The notes under the pieces are model-generated. The model saw nothing but the letters and a program-made list of their open reading frames with translations. It ran no database searches and had not been told where the DNA came from. Of a stretch of DNA of 64,000 nt, positions 39,474 to 47,948 are shown one piece after another. Source of the stretch: Cohnella sp. GbtcB17 (lineage in GTDB: Bacteria > Bacillota > Bacilli > Paenibacillales > Paenibacillaceae). Both the position numbers and the translations under genes were made by a program. The number at the start of each line of letters is the position of its first letter. Within the stretch, counting starts at the first letter, position 1. Where the stretch lies: the NCBI RefSeq assembly GCF_019091135.1, contig NZ_JAGXJW010000032.1, forward strand, positions 1 to 64,000, in the 5' to 3' direction.

Positions 39474-40795
39474 GGTGCGTACCTCCGTTCGACGCGGCGA
39501 AGCTTCCGGTCGCCGGGCGTGCGAGCATAGGAGGTAAAAGAGAGCGCGGGGGCGATGCAGCCAAGGCGTTCGCACAGGGCTTCGACCGCCTGTCGGATCC
39601 GGGACTCGGCCGCTTGGCGCAGGTCGTTGTCTCGCAGGTCGAACTCGACCGTCCATCGATCCGGCGCCGTCTGCACGACCCGATACTGCTCGATGTCGCC
39701 AGACGCGCCGATGATCGCCCGGGCCACGAAGTCGGGATAGACGGGGACGGGCGCCGCGCCATACAGCAAAGCCGAGGCGTAGAAAATGTCGTCGCATCGT
39801 CCCTCGATCCGCTCGATGGCGGTAAAGGGCGAGCCGCAGGGGCAGGGCGACGCACGCTCGACGAGCAGGTCGTTCAGCCGATAGCGGACGATCGGCTGCG
39901 TCCGGCGCGAGAAGTCGGTGACGATCGGCACGAACGTACCGGGCTTGCCGGGCACGTAGTCCTTTTCGATATAGACGAGATCTTCGTTCAGATGCAGCGT
40001 GCCGTGCGCGCAGGTGCACCCAAGGAAGCCTTCGGTGCATTGATACACCTGATGCACGGTCTGGCCGAAGGCCCGTTCGATCGCGGCGCGGTCCAACGGG
40101 TCGAGCACCTCGGCGGCGGCGACGATGCGACGGGGGTGAACGTCGAGGCTGCCCGAGCGCGCCGCGTCCGCCAGCATGCGCAGCATGGACGGCGGCGCCG
40201 CGATCAGGTCCGGCTGTTCCCGGCCGAGCCGTTCGATGTGCGCGTCTAAGGGATCGAGCAGATCATAAAAGCCGAACGACAACCGCCGGCCTCCGACGGA
40301 CGCATACAGATTGCTGTTGGCGCGCAGGAAGAAGGCGATCTTGAAGCGGCTGAGCGGCGACACCGGCAACAGCTTGCCGAGCACCGTGCCGGCCCAGGCC
40401 GCCTGCTCTTCGCGGCTGACGAGGAATAGACCGCGGTTGCCGGAGGTGCCCGACGACAGGCCGACCGTCATGCCGCGCAGCGCGGGCGTGAAGTTGCGAG
40501 AACGCTCTGCCGCCTCCGCGACGGCGAACGCCTCGGCTTTGGCGATGCCGACAGTGTTCAGTCGGTCGAAGCCGGCCATCATGGCGGTCTTGTCGATCTC
40601 GGGAAACGCGCGCCAATCCGCATCGGAGACGCCTTCCCACAGCTCGCGATAGAACGGCGACTCGCGTCGCACGCGGGCGACGTGACGCAGCACGCGCGCC
40701 TCGCGCCAGCTGTCGAATGCCGCGCGATCCCGCCAGCGGCGGGCGCCGCGCCGGGCAAGCAGGTAGTGGAGGATGAAGCTGGCGGCTTTTTTCAT
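39470..40795 (-). CDS. PaaK/F390-synthetase-like adenylate-forming ligase
   Basis: 441 residues from the ATG at 40795, overlapping the metallo-hydrolase stop by four bases. Motifs of the phenylacetate-CoA ligase/CoF synthetase group: VGLSSGTSGNRGLFLVS (phosphate loop), VYQCTEGFLGCTCAHGTLHLNED, then VTDFSRRTQPIVRYRLNDLL and a C-terminal lid domain. Cys residues in GCTCAHG and SPCPCGSP may bind zinc. It would activate a carboxylic acid as an acyl adenylate and pass it to a thiol or amine. Substrate unknown. Confidence 0.85.
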   Translation of the reverse strand: MKKAASFILHYLLARRGARRWRDRAAFDSWREARVLRHVARVRRESPFYRELWEGVSDADWRAFPEIDKTAMMAGFDRLNTVGIAKAEAFAVAEAAERSRNFTPALRGMTVGLSSGTSGNRGLFLVSREEQAAWAGTVLGKLLPVSPLSRFKIAFFLRANSNLYASVGGRRLSFGFYDLLDPLDAHIERLGREQPDLIAAPPSMLRMLADAARSGSLDVHPRRIVAAAEVLDPLDRAAIERAFGQTVHQVYQCTEGFLGCTCAHGTLHLNEDLVYIEKDYVPGKPGTFVPIVTDFSRRTQPIVRYRLNDLLVERASPCPCGSPFTAIERIEGRCDDIFYASALLYGAAPVPVYPDFVARAIIGASGDIEQYRVVQTAPDRWTVEFDLRDNDLRQAAESRIRQAVEALCERLGCIAPALSFTSYARTPGDRKLRRVERRYAP

Positions 40796-41700
40796 CGCAT
40801 AGGCACCTCCCGTTCGTCGATGGGAAAAAATTCGCGGCAGTGGCTTGGCACGATGACGAGCGCCGGGTCCGCGGCTTGCCAGCGCCGCAGCAGCGCGAAG
40901 CTGTCGCGATACGCCCGCCGGTCGTCCATGACGATGCCGGCGGCAGGATGCGGCGGGCGGTTCTCGCGCAGCGCCCGGCTGGACCAAGCGGCGTCGGCGC
41001 ACAGCAGATAACGCGTCGGGCCGCCAGCGAGAGACAGGGCTGCGGTCTTCGGCGTCGGCCCGTCAGAAGCATGAAGCAGCAGACCGATCTGGCCCGCGGC
41101 ATGCCCGGGAAGGCTGACGGCGATCAGGCTGCCGTCGGCCAGTAGGTCCCAGCCGCCTGTCAGCGGCGAAGACCCCGGTAGCGGCGTCCATGCGGCCCGC
41201 TCGATGGGCGTCGCCAGGTCCGCGAAGCCGTCCGGCAGCAGGCCCGGGAGAAATCCCGCGCGCGTCGACCGCACCGGACCGAGCCGGCGCAGCGGCGCAT
41301 AGGCGGCTTCGGGATACAGGAACCGCGCGTTCGGGAAATCCCGCGCGCCGCCGATATGGTCCGCATGGAAGTGCGACAGGATGACGGTGCCGACCTCTTC
41401 CGCGCGGATGCTCAGCCTCGCCAATTGACGCACGGCGGCGTCCTCTTCCCGGTAGCGGACCGGCGTGAGCCGACGATACAACGAGAAAGGAAGCCGCTGC
41501 GTCAGCGCTTCGAAACGGGCGGAATAGCCGGTATCGAACAGGATCCAGCCTTGGGCGGGATGGCGGATCAGCGCGAACCCGGCCGGATACGCCGCGGTGC
41601 GAAGCGAACCGCCCCGGATCGTTACGAACTCGGGGTGCACGCAGTAGCCTGCCGCCATCAGCTTCAGCTCGACCGGCACGATGTCTGTGAATGCGCTCAT
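40792..41700 (-). CDS. Metallo-beta-lactamase-fold hydrolase (lactonase-like)
   Basis: 302 residues from the ATG at 41700, overlapping the reductase stop by four bases. The dinuclear zinc motif ILSHFHADHIGGA, then PGHAAGQIG, CADAAW and PSHC give the full metal-ligand set in the order found in N-acyl-homoserine-lactone-lactonase-like enzymes. In this operon it probably hydrolyses or releases a thioester or lactone intermediate; protection against the product is another possibility. Confidence 0.85.
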   Translation of the reverse strand: MSAFTDIVPVELKLMAAGYCVHPEFVTIRGGSLRTAAYPAGFALIRHPAQGWILFDTGYSARFEALTQRLPFSLYRRLTPVRYREEDAAVRQLARLSIRAEEVGTVILSHFHADHIGGARDFPNARFLYPEAAYAPLRRLGPVRSTRAGFLPGLLPDGFADLATPIERAAWTPLPGSSPLTGGWDLLADGSLIAVSLPGHAAGQIGLLLHASDGPTPKTAALSLAGGPTRYLLCADAAWSSRALRENRPPHPAAGIVMDDRRAYRDSFALLRRWQAADPALVIVPSHCREFFPIDEREVPMR

Positions 41701-42695
41701 CGGCTCTCCCTCCACCAGGCGGCAAATCGCTGCAGCCCCTCGTCGATGCTCACGCGGGGCTCGTACCCGAGCGTCCGGCGCGCGGCCGAGATGTCGAGCG
41801 TCTGGCTGTACGCGAGCAAGGCGACGGTATAGCGCGTGAAGGGCGGCTCCGCGCCGAGAAACGGCAGGAGCCGGTAGGCGCGCTCCATCAAAGATCCAGC
41901 GGCCAGCGCCGCGCGCAGCGGGACCGCCCGGGTACGAAGCGGCTGCTCCAGCAGCGCAAACAGGCGTCGCAGCAGGTCGATGAGCGGGACGGGCTCGCCG
42001 TTCGAAATGTTAAAAATCTGCCCGGCCGCCGCGGCAGGCGCGAGGCAAGCAGCCTCCAGCGCGTCTACTACGTTGTCCGCGTAGGTCAGGTCGAGCAGCG
42101 CTTGCCCGCCGCCGATCAGCGGGATGCCGCGACGTTCGTTCACCCGCATGAGCCGCGGGAATAGCGAGCCGTCCTCGGGTCCGAAGATGGCTCTCGGACG
42201 CAGGATGACCGCATCCAGCCCCCGGCTTGTCGCGTTCAGCACGATGCGCTCCGCGATCAGCTTAGTCGCCGCGTAAGCGTTGACGGGCCGCTGCGGTAGC
42301 GCCGCCGTTTCCTTCACGTTCAGCCGATCGCGGTAGTCGAAGTACACGCTCGGCGTGGATACGTGCACGAGCCTGCGGACGCCGTGGCGAAGGCAGCCGG
42401 CGACGACATGCGCGGTGCCGGCGACGTTGGCCTTCTCGAAGTCCCGGTATCGGCCCCATGGCGAAGACAGCGCCGCGCAATGGACGACATAGTCCTGGCC
42501 CGCGCACGCTTCGGCCATCTCCTCGGGCTGCGTGCCGATATCGATCCGGCGGAAAGCAATGCCGGCCGCCTCCAACCGCCGGCCGGCTTCGGCGTTGCGT
42601 CCGACGCCGGTCACGGTCCAGCCTGCCTCCGCGAGACGCAGCGCAGTCGCCCTTCCTAGAGAGCCGGTCGCGCCGGTTATTAACGCTCTGGTCAT
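41697..42695 (-). CDS. OleD-like NAD(P)-dependent reductase/epimerase
   Basis: 332 residues, extended SDR: TGATGSLGRATALRLAEAG, VHCAALSSPWGRYRDFEKANVAGTAHV, HVSTPSVYF and the catalytic YAATK. The SSPWGRY and STPSVYF stretches resemble OleD and 3-beta-HSD-type enzymes, which reduce 2-alkyl-3-keto acids to beta-hydroxy acids in olefin biosynthesis. Next to a KAS III gene this supports reduction of a beta-keto product. Four-base overlaps join it to both neighbours. Confidence 0.85.
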   Translation of the reverse strand: MTRALITGATGSLGRATALRLAEAGWTVTGVGRNAEAGRRLEAAGIAFRRIDIGTQPEEMAEACAGQDYVVHCAALSSPWGRYRDFEKANVAGTAHVVAGCLRHGVRRLVHVSTPSVYFDYRDRLNVKETAALPQRPVNAYAATKLIAERIVLNATSRGLDAVILRPRAIFGPEDGSLFPRLMRVNERRGIPLIGGGQALLDLTYADNVVDALEAACLAPAAAAGQIFNISNGEPVPLIDLLRRLFALLEQPLRTRAVPLRAALAAGSLMERAYRLLPFLGAEPPFTRYTVALLAYSQTLDISAARRTLGYEPRVSIDEGLQRFAAWWRESR

Positions 42696-43936
42696 CGTTC
42701 ACCATTCCATTCGATATCGATCGTCGACGCTTCCTGGAGCGTCACGCCTTGCCTTTTCGCAGTCCGCCGGAGCCAGCCCAGCAGCCGCAGCTGCTCCAAC
42801 GCCGGGCCGGCGTCCCCGCGCCGGTACACCGCGTCCCTGCTGCCCGCGAAGGCACGCGCCCACTCGCGTACCCCGCGCTCGCGAAATGCCTGCACGAGCC
42901 CGTAGGTCAGCATCGCGGGGGACAGCATGGCGCCTGCACCCGGCACGGGCGTCGCTACGGACCCGCTCGCGGCGAGCCGCGCAGGCGAGAGGAGTGCTTC
43001 CGCCAGGCCGTCCGCCGGGCCGAACAGATGGATGCCGCTCGTGGCGCGCGGATTGCATTCGAGCGGGTAAATCGCGCCGCTTGGCTCCGCCATGAAGTCG
43101 AACGCGATCTGTCCCGTGAAGCGCGTATGGCGGACGAACCGCGCGACCCAATCCGCCAGCGCCGGCTGCGCTTCGGCCGCAAAGTGAATGCTGGCGCCCC
43201 GCCCGGCGCGGAAGCGGCTGCGGTACGCGGCGAACGCGACGAGCGTACCGTCGTGCGCGACGCCGTACGTGCACCATTCCTCGCCGCGCAGCAGCTTCTG
43301 CGCGATCCAGGGGCGCGCGGGCGATACGCCGCCGCCGCCGGCTTCGGCCAGCTTGCGGAGGACCGCTTCCCTGACCGAAGGGGATAAGCGCCCCTCGCGC
43401 GGCTCGACCGCGATGACGCGCGACGCGAAGCGCGAATACGCGGGCTTCAGCACGAGCCCGTGCGCGAACGCGTCGTCCGTCAGCAGCGGCAGCCAGCCGT
43501 CGTCCGCCTCAAAGACGACCGTCGGCGGGACGGGAAGTCCGGCCGCCTCGGCTAGCAGGATAAACGCGCCTTTGTGATGCAGGCGCTCAAGCGCATCCAG
43601 CGGCGCGGCGAGCACCTCGCACAGCCCTTCGAACCGGCCCAGTTCCCGCGAGAGATGGAAAATCTCCTCGCACGTCGGAACGATCGCGTCGATGCGGCAT
43701 TCGTCCGCGATTCGAGCCAGCGCCGCCGCGAAGCCGGACGGATCGAACGCCGGCGCCGGCACGATAAAGCTGCGCTCGACCGCGCGCGAAGCCCGGCAGA
43801 GATGATAGGGCGCGCTCTCGGCCGCGAACACCGTATGACCGGCCGCCCGGAGCAGCCGGGCGAGCTCCAGCGCGGTGGGCGCTCTGCCGCCGGTGAGCAG
43901 GACGCGCTTGCCGCCGGCCCCCGGCTCAGTAATCAA
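42692..43936 (-). CDS. ATP-grasp ligase of the biosynthetic operon
   Basis: 414 residues. N-terminal Rossmann-like preATP-grasp (RVLLTGGRAPTALELARLLRAAGHTV), then ATP-grasp core with GLVLKPAYSRFASRV, FTGQIAFDFMAEPSGAIYPLECNPRATSGIHLF (metal-binding Glu and Asn), followed by a helical C-terminus. ATP-grasp enzymes form amide or thioester bonds through acyl phosphates. It overlaps the KAS III gene by 11 bases and the reductase by four. Likely joins an amine to a fatty or keto acid; substrate unknown. Confidence 0.85.
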   Translation of the reverse strand: MITEPGAGGKRVLLTGGRAPTALELARLLRAAGHTVFAAESAPYHLCRASRAVERSFIVPAPAFDPSGFAAALARIADECRIDAIVPTCEEIFHLSRELGRFEGLCEVLAAPLDALERLHHKGAFILLAEAAGLPVPPTVVFEADDGWLPLLTDDAFAHGLVLKPAYSRFASRVIAVEPREGRLSPSVREAVLRKLAEAGGGGVSPARPWIAQKLLRGEEWCTYGVAHDGTLVAFAAYRSRFRAGRGASIHFAAEAQPALADWVARFVRHTRFTGQIAFDFMAEPSGAIYPLECNPRATSGIHLFGPADGLAEALLSPARLAASGSVATPVPGAGAMLSPAMLTYGLVQAFRERGVREWARAFAGSRDAVYRRGDAGPALEQLRLLGWLRRTAKRQGVTLQEASTIDIEWNGER

Positions 43937-44924
43937 GCACGAGCCCTCCGAGCGTCAGTCCCGCGGCCGTGCCGATCAGGAGCACCCGGTCGCCCCGGAC
44001 GATGCGGCCCGCGCGGATCGCCTCGTGCAGACCCATCGGGATCGAGGCCGCAATCGTGTTGCCGTGATCGGGCGTGATATAGACGAGCTGCGACTCCGCG
44101 ATGCCCAGCTTCTTGCGCAGCAGCCGCACCGCCATTGCGCTGCCCTGATGGGGCACGACAGCCTTGAAGTCGGACATGCGCGAGCCGGTCGCGCGCAGCA
44201 GGTCGTCCGCGAAGTCGGGCAGCAGCCGCGCGGCCATCTTGAAGATCGCGGGGCCGTCCATGCGGAACAGGTAATCGTCCGGCTCCGCGGGCAGCGGTCC
44301 GCGCGGATGGCGCCGCGAGCCGCCGGCGCGGATCTCCGAAAAGGTGGCGCCGTCCGCATACGTCCGGAGGGACGCGCCGACGACGGCGGACCGTTCCCCT
44401 TCCCCGGCGGGACCCAGGACGACGGCTGCCGCGCCGTCGCCGAACAGCGCAGCGCTCTCCTTGTGCCGCCAGTCCAGCCCGAGCGACGCGATCTCGGTCG
44501 ACACGATGAGTACGCGACGGTAGCGGCCGGCCGCGATCATGCACGACATGACGTCCAGCGCATTGAGGAAGCTGAGACAGGTCGCGTCGATATCGAAGGC
44601 GGGCACGCCGGAGCGCTCCTGGCCCATCGCCTGCTGAATGTAGACGGCGGTGCAAGGTAGCGCCTGCTCCCGTGTGCCGCTGGCGCATACCAGGCAGTCC
44701 ATATCGGAAAAACGCAGCCCCGCGTCGTCCAGCGCTGCATAGGCAGCCTTCGCGCCCATCCCGGACGCGGTCTCTCCGTCCGCGAAGTATCGGACGGCGA
44801 CGTCCGTCGTCTTGCGCGTCCACCCGCGGGCGACGCCGAGCCGTTCGTCCATTTCTGCGTCCGTGACGGGACGGCCGGGCAAGTATTTGCCGCTACCGTA
44901 TATTTTGACTTTGCGCATCGTCAT
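43926..44924 (-). CDS. 3-oxoacyl-ACP synthase III-like ketosynthase (KAS III)
   Basis: 332 residues from the ATG at 44924 (AAAGGAG nine bases upstream). The Cys-His-Asn catalytic set is intact: FDIDATCLSFLNAL (Cys 116), VVPHQGSAMA and DHGNTIAASIP. KAS III enzymes condense an acyl-CoA with malonyl-ACP or a second acyl chain. As first gene of a seven-gene operon, with no ACP or FabD alongside, it looks dedicated to a secondary pathway rather than primary fatty acid synthesis. A TTAGTAC half-site upstream (about 45000) resembles FapR boxes, weak evidence only. Confidence 0.9.
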   Translation of the reverse strand: MTMRKVKIYGSGKYLPGRPVTDAEMDERLGVARGWTRKTTDVAVRYFADGETASGMGAKAAYAALDDAGLRFSDMDCLVCASGTREQALPCTAVYIQQAMGQERSGVPAFDIDATCLSFLNALDVMSCMIAAGRYRRVLIVSTEIASLGLDWRHKESAALFGDGAAAVVLGPAGEGERSAVVGASLRTYADGATFSEIRAGGSRRHPRGPLPAEPDDYLFRMDGPAIFKMAARLLPDFADDLLRATGSRMSDFKAVVPHQGSAMAVRLLRKKLGIAESQLVYITPDHGNTIAASIPMGLHEAIRAGRIVRGDRVLLIGTAAGLTLGGLVLDY

Positions 44925-45090
44925 GTCGTGTTGCTCCTTTCGGACTGGCGCTTGCGTTGTTACGTCCATTGTGCCGGATCGCGCGCGGACCCGGTAGTAC
45001 TAACTATTCATGGTACCATCGTTTTCGGGGGACAGCGCTTAAATTTTGACAAAATTCTCGACATGCAGCGTATACGCGCCATTCATCGAG

Positions 45091-45741
45091 TTGACGCGGC
45101 AGTACCCGGAGCTCCTACGCGTGCGGATCAGCGCTCAGGACGTCCTTCTGGACGGCGAAGCTGCCGTCGTGAATCCGGATGACTGATCCTCGAATTCGAA
45201 CGTCATGGCGCCGATTTAAAATGACGAACGATGCTCGAATCCACGCCGTGGTCGTCAGGCAGCCGGTCCATTATTTCGTATTCGACGTGCTGCGCGATGA
45301 CGGCGAGGACGTGCGCTCCCGTTTACCCAACGGAAGTAGCTGCTGGACGACATCCTGGAGAGTAACACGCAGTACAGCCGCGTCATCCGCGTCGACGGCA
45401 CCGGCAAAGGGCTCTTCGATCGGATCCAGAAGCGAGGACTCGAGGGAATCGTGGCCAAGCGGAAAGACAGCGCCTATGGCAGCCGGTATGCGGAGATCGC
45501 GACCGCAGGCTATCGGAAGGACCAGTTTGGGTGGATCGCCCATCACGCTGGGCACCCGGCCGGTATTATCGAACCGGCCGGTCCGGCCGCGCACAAAAAG
45601 GCCTTCTACGGCGTCGCGAAAAGATCGTGACCGGAGAAGACTGGAATTTCGTATACGTGGAGCAAGGCGAAGGTCCGCTTCCGTAACTGGACGAAAGCCG
45701 GCATTTTACGGACCACGGAATTCGTGGAATTCATAGTTTAA
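45091..45741 (+). pseudogene. Decayed ATP-dependent DNA ligase gene (LigD ligase-type)
   Basis: Reading across three frames gives ordered ligase motifs: QYPELLRVRISAQDVLLDGE then AAVVNP, VHYFVFDVLRDDGEDVRSR, RVIRVDGTGKGLFDRIQ, LEGIVAKRKDSAYGSR (motif IV), GYRKDQFGWIAHHAGHPAGI, HKKAFYGVAK and a C-terminal KVRFRNWTKAGILRTTEF ending in TAA at 45739-45741. At least four frame changes and a stop break it, the adenylation motif is absent, and the region after SAYGSR is shortened. It is a clear relic, different from the intact ligase at 3708-4658. Confidence 0.85.
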
Positions 45742-45746
45742 AACGA

Positions 45747-45781
45747 AAAAGCTACCGTGGGGATCACCCAGGTAGCTTCTT
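45747..45781 (-). terminator. Terminator of the 75-residue gene
   Basis: Stem AAGCTACC and GGTAGCTT with TTTTT on the minus-strand side. Confidence 0.8.
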
Positions 45782-45795
45782 CATATACCGCGCGA

Positions 45796-46023
45796 TTAGA
45801 ATTCCGCGTAGTTCATCGTTAGGATGCTGTTTGCCTTCATGTATTTGTACATTCTGGCTAGCTTAAGATCAACCGAACCATTCCGCACCACAGTTTCACC
45901 AGTCGGAGAGGGCTGCGACAAGGCTAAATGTGGGACGCCTACGATCCGGAATTTACCCAATCGAACGTCCAGGGTGATTTCGGTCTCCACGGCTCTCGAC
46001 TTCCTCTCCATGGTAGCACTCAT
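45796..46023 (-). CDS. Hypothetical protein, 75 residues
   Basis: GGAGG lies eight bases before the ATG at 46023. The product is basic with the sequence EITLDVRLGKFRIVGVPHLALSQPSP, probably beta-rich; no signal or membrane helix. Family not recognised. Together with the larger gene upstream (46143-46751) and the nearby gene fragments it sits in a patch of accessory sequence. It has its own terminator. Confidence 0.65.
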   Translation of the reverse strand: MSATMERKSRAVETEITLDVRLGKFRIVGVPHLALSQPSPTGETVVRNGSVDLKLARMYKYMKANSILTMNYAEF

Positions 46024-46142
46024 CGTTCCAACCTCCTTATTTTATGATGCATTGTTACGTCATTATACAACAGGGCGCTATTTTCCGCTACTGTCCGTTA
46101 ATGACCGGTCATTAACGCTGTTGTCCGTCGGAGTCCGGTGCG

Positions 46143-46751
46143 TCACTTCCTCTTGCCGTTCCGTTTTGCTCGTTCAACAGCTTCTAGCCGCGCTTTCTGA
46201 AGCTTTTCCGTCATTGAAGGGTTCAGCGTTCCTAAGGCGTAGGCCGCCGGCGTGGGCTCGTCCGTAATGACCGTGACAACGACCATGGGGCCATCGAACA
46301 CAATGGCCATTGTGCACGCCTTACCATCATAGTCCCCGTTGAAGCTATAGCTTAAACCTTCGAACCCGCGCCAGTCCGCGTTCTCCCCGAGCTCCTGAGA
46401 GCGAATGAGCAGATCAGCGAGGCCTATAAGCGTGTCGGGATCCGGGAAAATGTCCTTGTCGATCCTCGACGCTATCCGCTCTTTGGAATGGTGACTGAAC
46501 CGAATTAAGTCTGCTTCGATCAAACTCTCGCCAGTATGTCCGTTCACCATTCGGTTCTTATATTCAAGTACGGCCTGTTTTTGCTTCTCTGTCAGCAGGA
46601 TCCGAACGCCCTTCGTTGACGGCTTCCGCCATTGCGCTTGCGTTTTGGTCTCTGCTCGCTCGATGATCTGCTGCAGCTGAGCAGTTTCGAGTTGGATCAC
46701 ATCATCGAACTCGATGAGTGTATCCTTAAGCTGGACTTTAACAACAGCCAC
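46143..46751 (-). CDS. Hypothetical protein, 202 residues
   Basis: GTG start with GGAGG seven bases upstream. An N-terminal helical part (TLIEFDDVIQLETAQLQQIIERAETKTQ) precedes a region with FSHHSKERIASRI, an arrangement seen in DUF4258-like and toxin-related small proteins, then SYSFNGDYDGKACTMAIVFDGPMVVVTVI, a beta-rich core. The C-terminus is basic (ERAKRNGKRK). No family assigned with confidence; a phage or toxin-antitoxin relic is possible. Confidence 0.65.
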   Translation of the reverse strand: MAVVKVQLKDTLIEFDDVIQLETAQLQQIIERAETKTQAQWRKPSTKGVRILLTEKQKQAVLEYKNRMVNGHTGESLIEADLIRFSHHSKERIASRIDKDIFPDPDTLIGLADLLIRSQELGENADWRGFEGLSYSFNGDYDGKACTMAIVFDGPMVVVTVITDEPTPAAYALGTLNPSMTEKLQKARLEAVERAKRNGKRK

Positions 46752-46774
46752 GACACTACCTCCTGCAATTAATA

Positions 46775-46855
46775 TTAAGTGAGTGCTCCTTTACGTCCGC
46801 CGGTTGCAGGATCCAGCGCCCGTATGATCTTCTCCCCGCCTAAATGAATATACAA
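46775..46855 (-). pseudogene. remB-like fragment, second copy (26 residues)
   Basis: TTG at 46855 with GGAGG seven bases before it; product MYIHLGGEKIIRALDPATGG plus six residues. The first thirteen residues match the start of RemB/DUF370 proteins (about 80 residues), then the match ends. It overlaps the tail of the first copy in another frame. Confidence 0.65.
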
Positions 46856-46952
46856 ATCCGCCGCCTCCTCCTCGCAGCCGTATCGATTGCGCTGTACGAG
46901 TGGCACGACCCGAAGCAGTTATGATCGCCTCGCCGCCCAAATGGATGTACAA
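46791..46952 (-). pseudogene. remB-like fragment, first copy (53 residues)
   Basis: TTG at 46952 with GGAGG eight bases before it; product MYIHLGGEAIITASGRATRT followed by unrelated low-complexity sequence. It is the same RemB-type N-terminus as the next copy, with the ribosome site also duplicated. RemB is a small matrix-regulator relative normally encoded near the replication origin; here only the 5' ends survive. Confidence 0.65.
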
Positions 46953-46959
46953 TTGCGTC

Positions 46960-47366
46960 GCCTCCCGACTGCGTGTTCCGTCCTGATTACTGCAGCATTG
47001 CTATTATATAGCACGCATGTCTATTTTGTCGTGTCGTGGCTGGTATTGATAATAATGTGAATGTCAGCAACGCTGTGTTCGTTAGTTCTCAACCTTCAAC
47101 GCGTGGGGCGGAGGGAAGGCGAGCGAGCATTCGGAGTGTCGGCGGGAAGGTAGGGAGGGGCTTGCGCCGTGCTGGAGCTTCGAATGTTTTGCGGGTCAAA
47201 AACTGCCATTTGTATCTTTCCTGCTCGCAAGGGTAGACAACGGCGAAATAAGATGTATATTTGCAGACTTTACGGCGAAGGAAAGGGGCGGGCGACGATC
47301 GGACGGCTCATCGGAACGGCTGTCGGATGAGCCATCGATAGACATTTCGCATCGCCGCCAAACCTA
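46960..47366. other. Intergenic region without a convincing gene
   Basis: About 400 bases between the remB-like fragments and the DoxX terminator. A short open frame at 47036-47236 has no ribosome site and no family-like sequence. A TATAAT (minus strand, near 47005) could be a promoter for the remB-like fragments. Nothing else is seen. Confidence 0.6.
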
Positions 47367-47402
47367 AATAGACCGTCAGGGCGATACTCCCTGACGGTTT
47401 TC
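47367..47402. terminator. Terminator (second CCGTCAGG/CCTGACGG copy)
   Basis: Stem ACCGTCAGGG and CCCTGACGGT with TTTT on the plus-strand side; it lies just beyond the DoxX stop. Same arms as 15158-15194. Confidence 0.7.
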
Positions 47403-47417
47403 TTAACTTCCATAAGC

Positions 47418-47777
47418 TTAGTTCGGGAAGTCGCCCAGGTCCGAGCCGACCAGCGCGGCGAGCACGATGGCGAGGATGGCCAGCACAAGCGCAGGCGCGG
47501 CCGCGCTGAATTTGTCCTTGGCGCGCAGGTGGAAGGCGACGGCGCCGAGCATGATGACGCCGATGAGGACGGCGCCCCAGGCGGCCCAGCTGTCGCGCCA
47601 GAAGCCGACGACGAGACCGGCGACGCCGACCAGCTGCAGCAGCCCGGTCACCACGCGAAACCATTGCGGCAGCCCCAATTTGCCGAAATTTTCAACCTGC
47701 ATCTTGATCCCCGCGACCTTGCCGAGTCCGGAGACGGCGAACGCCAATGCCAGTAGGATTTGAAGAACGAGAACCAT
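47418..47777 (-). CDS. DoxX-family membrane protein
   Basis: 119 residues, four membrane helices: MVLVLQILLALAFAVSGLGKVAG, WFRVVTGLLQLVGVAGLVVGFW, AAWGAVLIGVIMLGAVAFHL and ALVLAILAIVLAALVG. It is the second DoxX relative in the window and shares the family's short form. Divergent from a TetR regulator with a palindromic operator between them, so it is presumably under TetR control. Substrate unknown; possible role in redox or thiol stress. Confidence 0.88.
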   Translation of the reverse strand: MVLVLQILLALAFAVSGLGKVAGIKMQVENFGKLGLPQWFRVVTGLLQLVGVAGLVVGFWRDSWAAWGAVLIGVIMLGAVAFHLRAKDKFSAAAPALVLAILAIVLAALVGSDLGDFPN

Positions 47778-47811
47778 GACAGCTTATCCCCTCTCTTGTG
47801 ATTGCGCTTAT

Positions 47812-47825
47812 GCAACAACTGTTGC
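47812..47825. promoter_or_regulatory. Putative TetR operator between doxX and tetR
   Basis: GCAACA, two bases and TGTTGC form a perfect palindrome in the divergent promoter region; a further GCAACA half-site occurs near 47890. Confidence 0.6.
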
Positions 47826-47948
47826 TTTAGGTATGATAAGATAACGGTAACCAGCCGACAACCGTCAAGTTGACGCAGAATATCGCTTAAGCAACAAAAA
47901 GGCCGCATTGTCTTGAAAGTGGACGAATCGGCGAAGGGGGAAAGAGAG

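Noticed and set aside
38313..40040. 575-residue minus-strand frame as one protein
   Set aside because: The first 190 residues overlap the PaaK-like ligase; a GTG start at 39473 with GGAGG fits a coupled junction.
47036..47236. Small open frame in the remB-fragment gap
   Set aside because: No ribosome site or family features.
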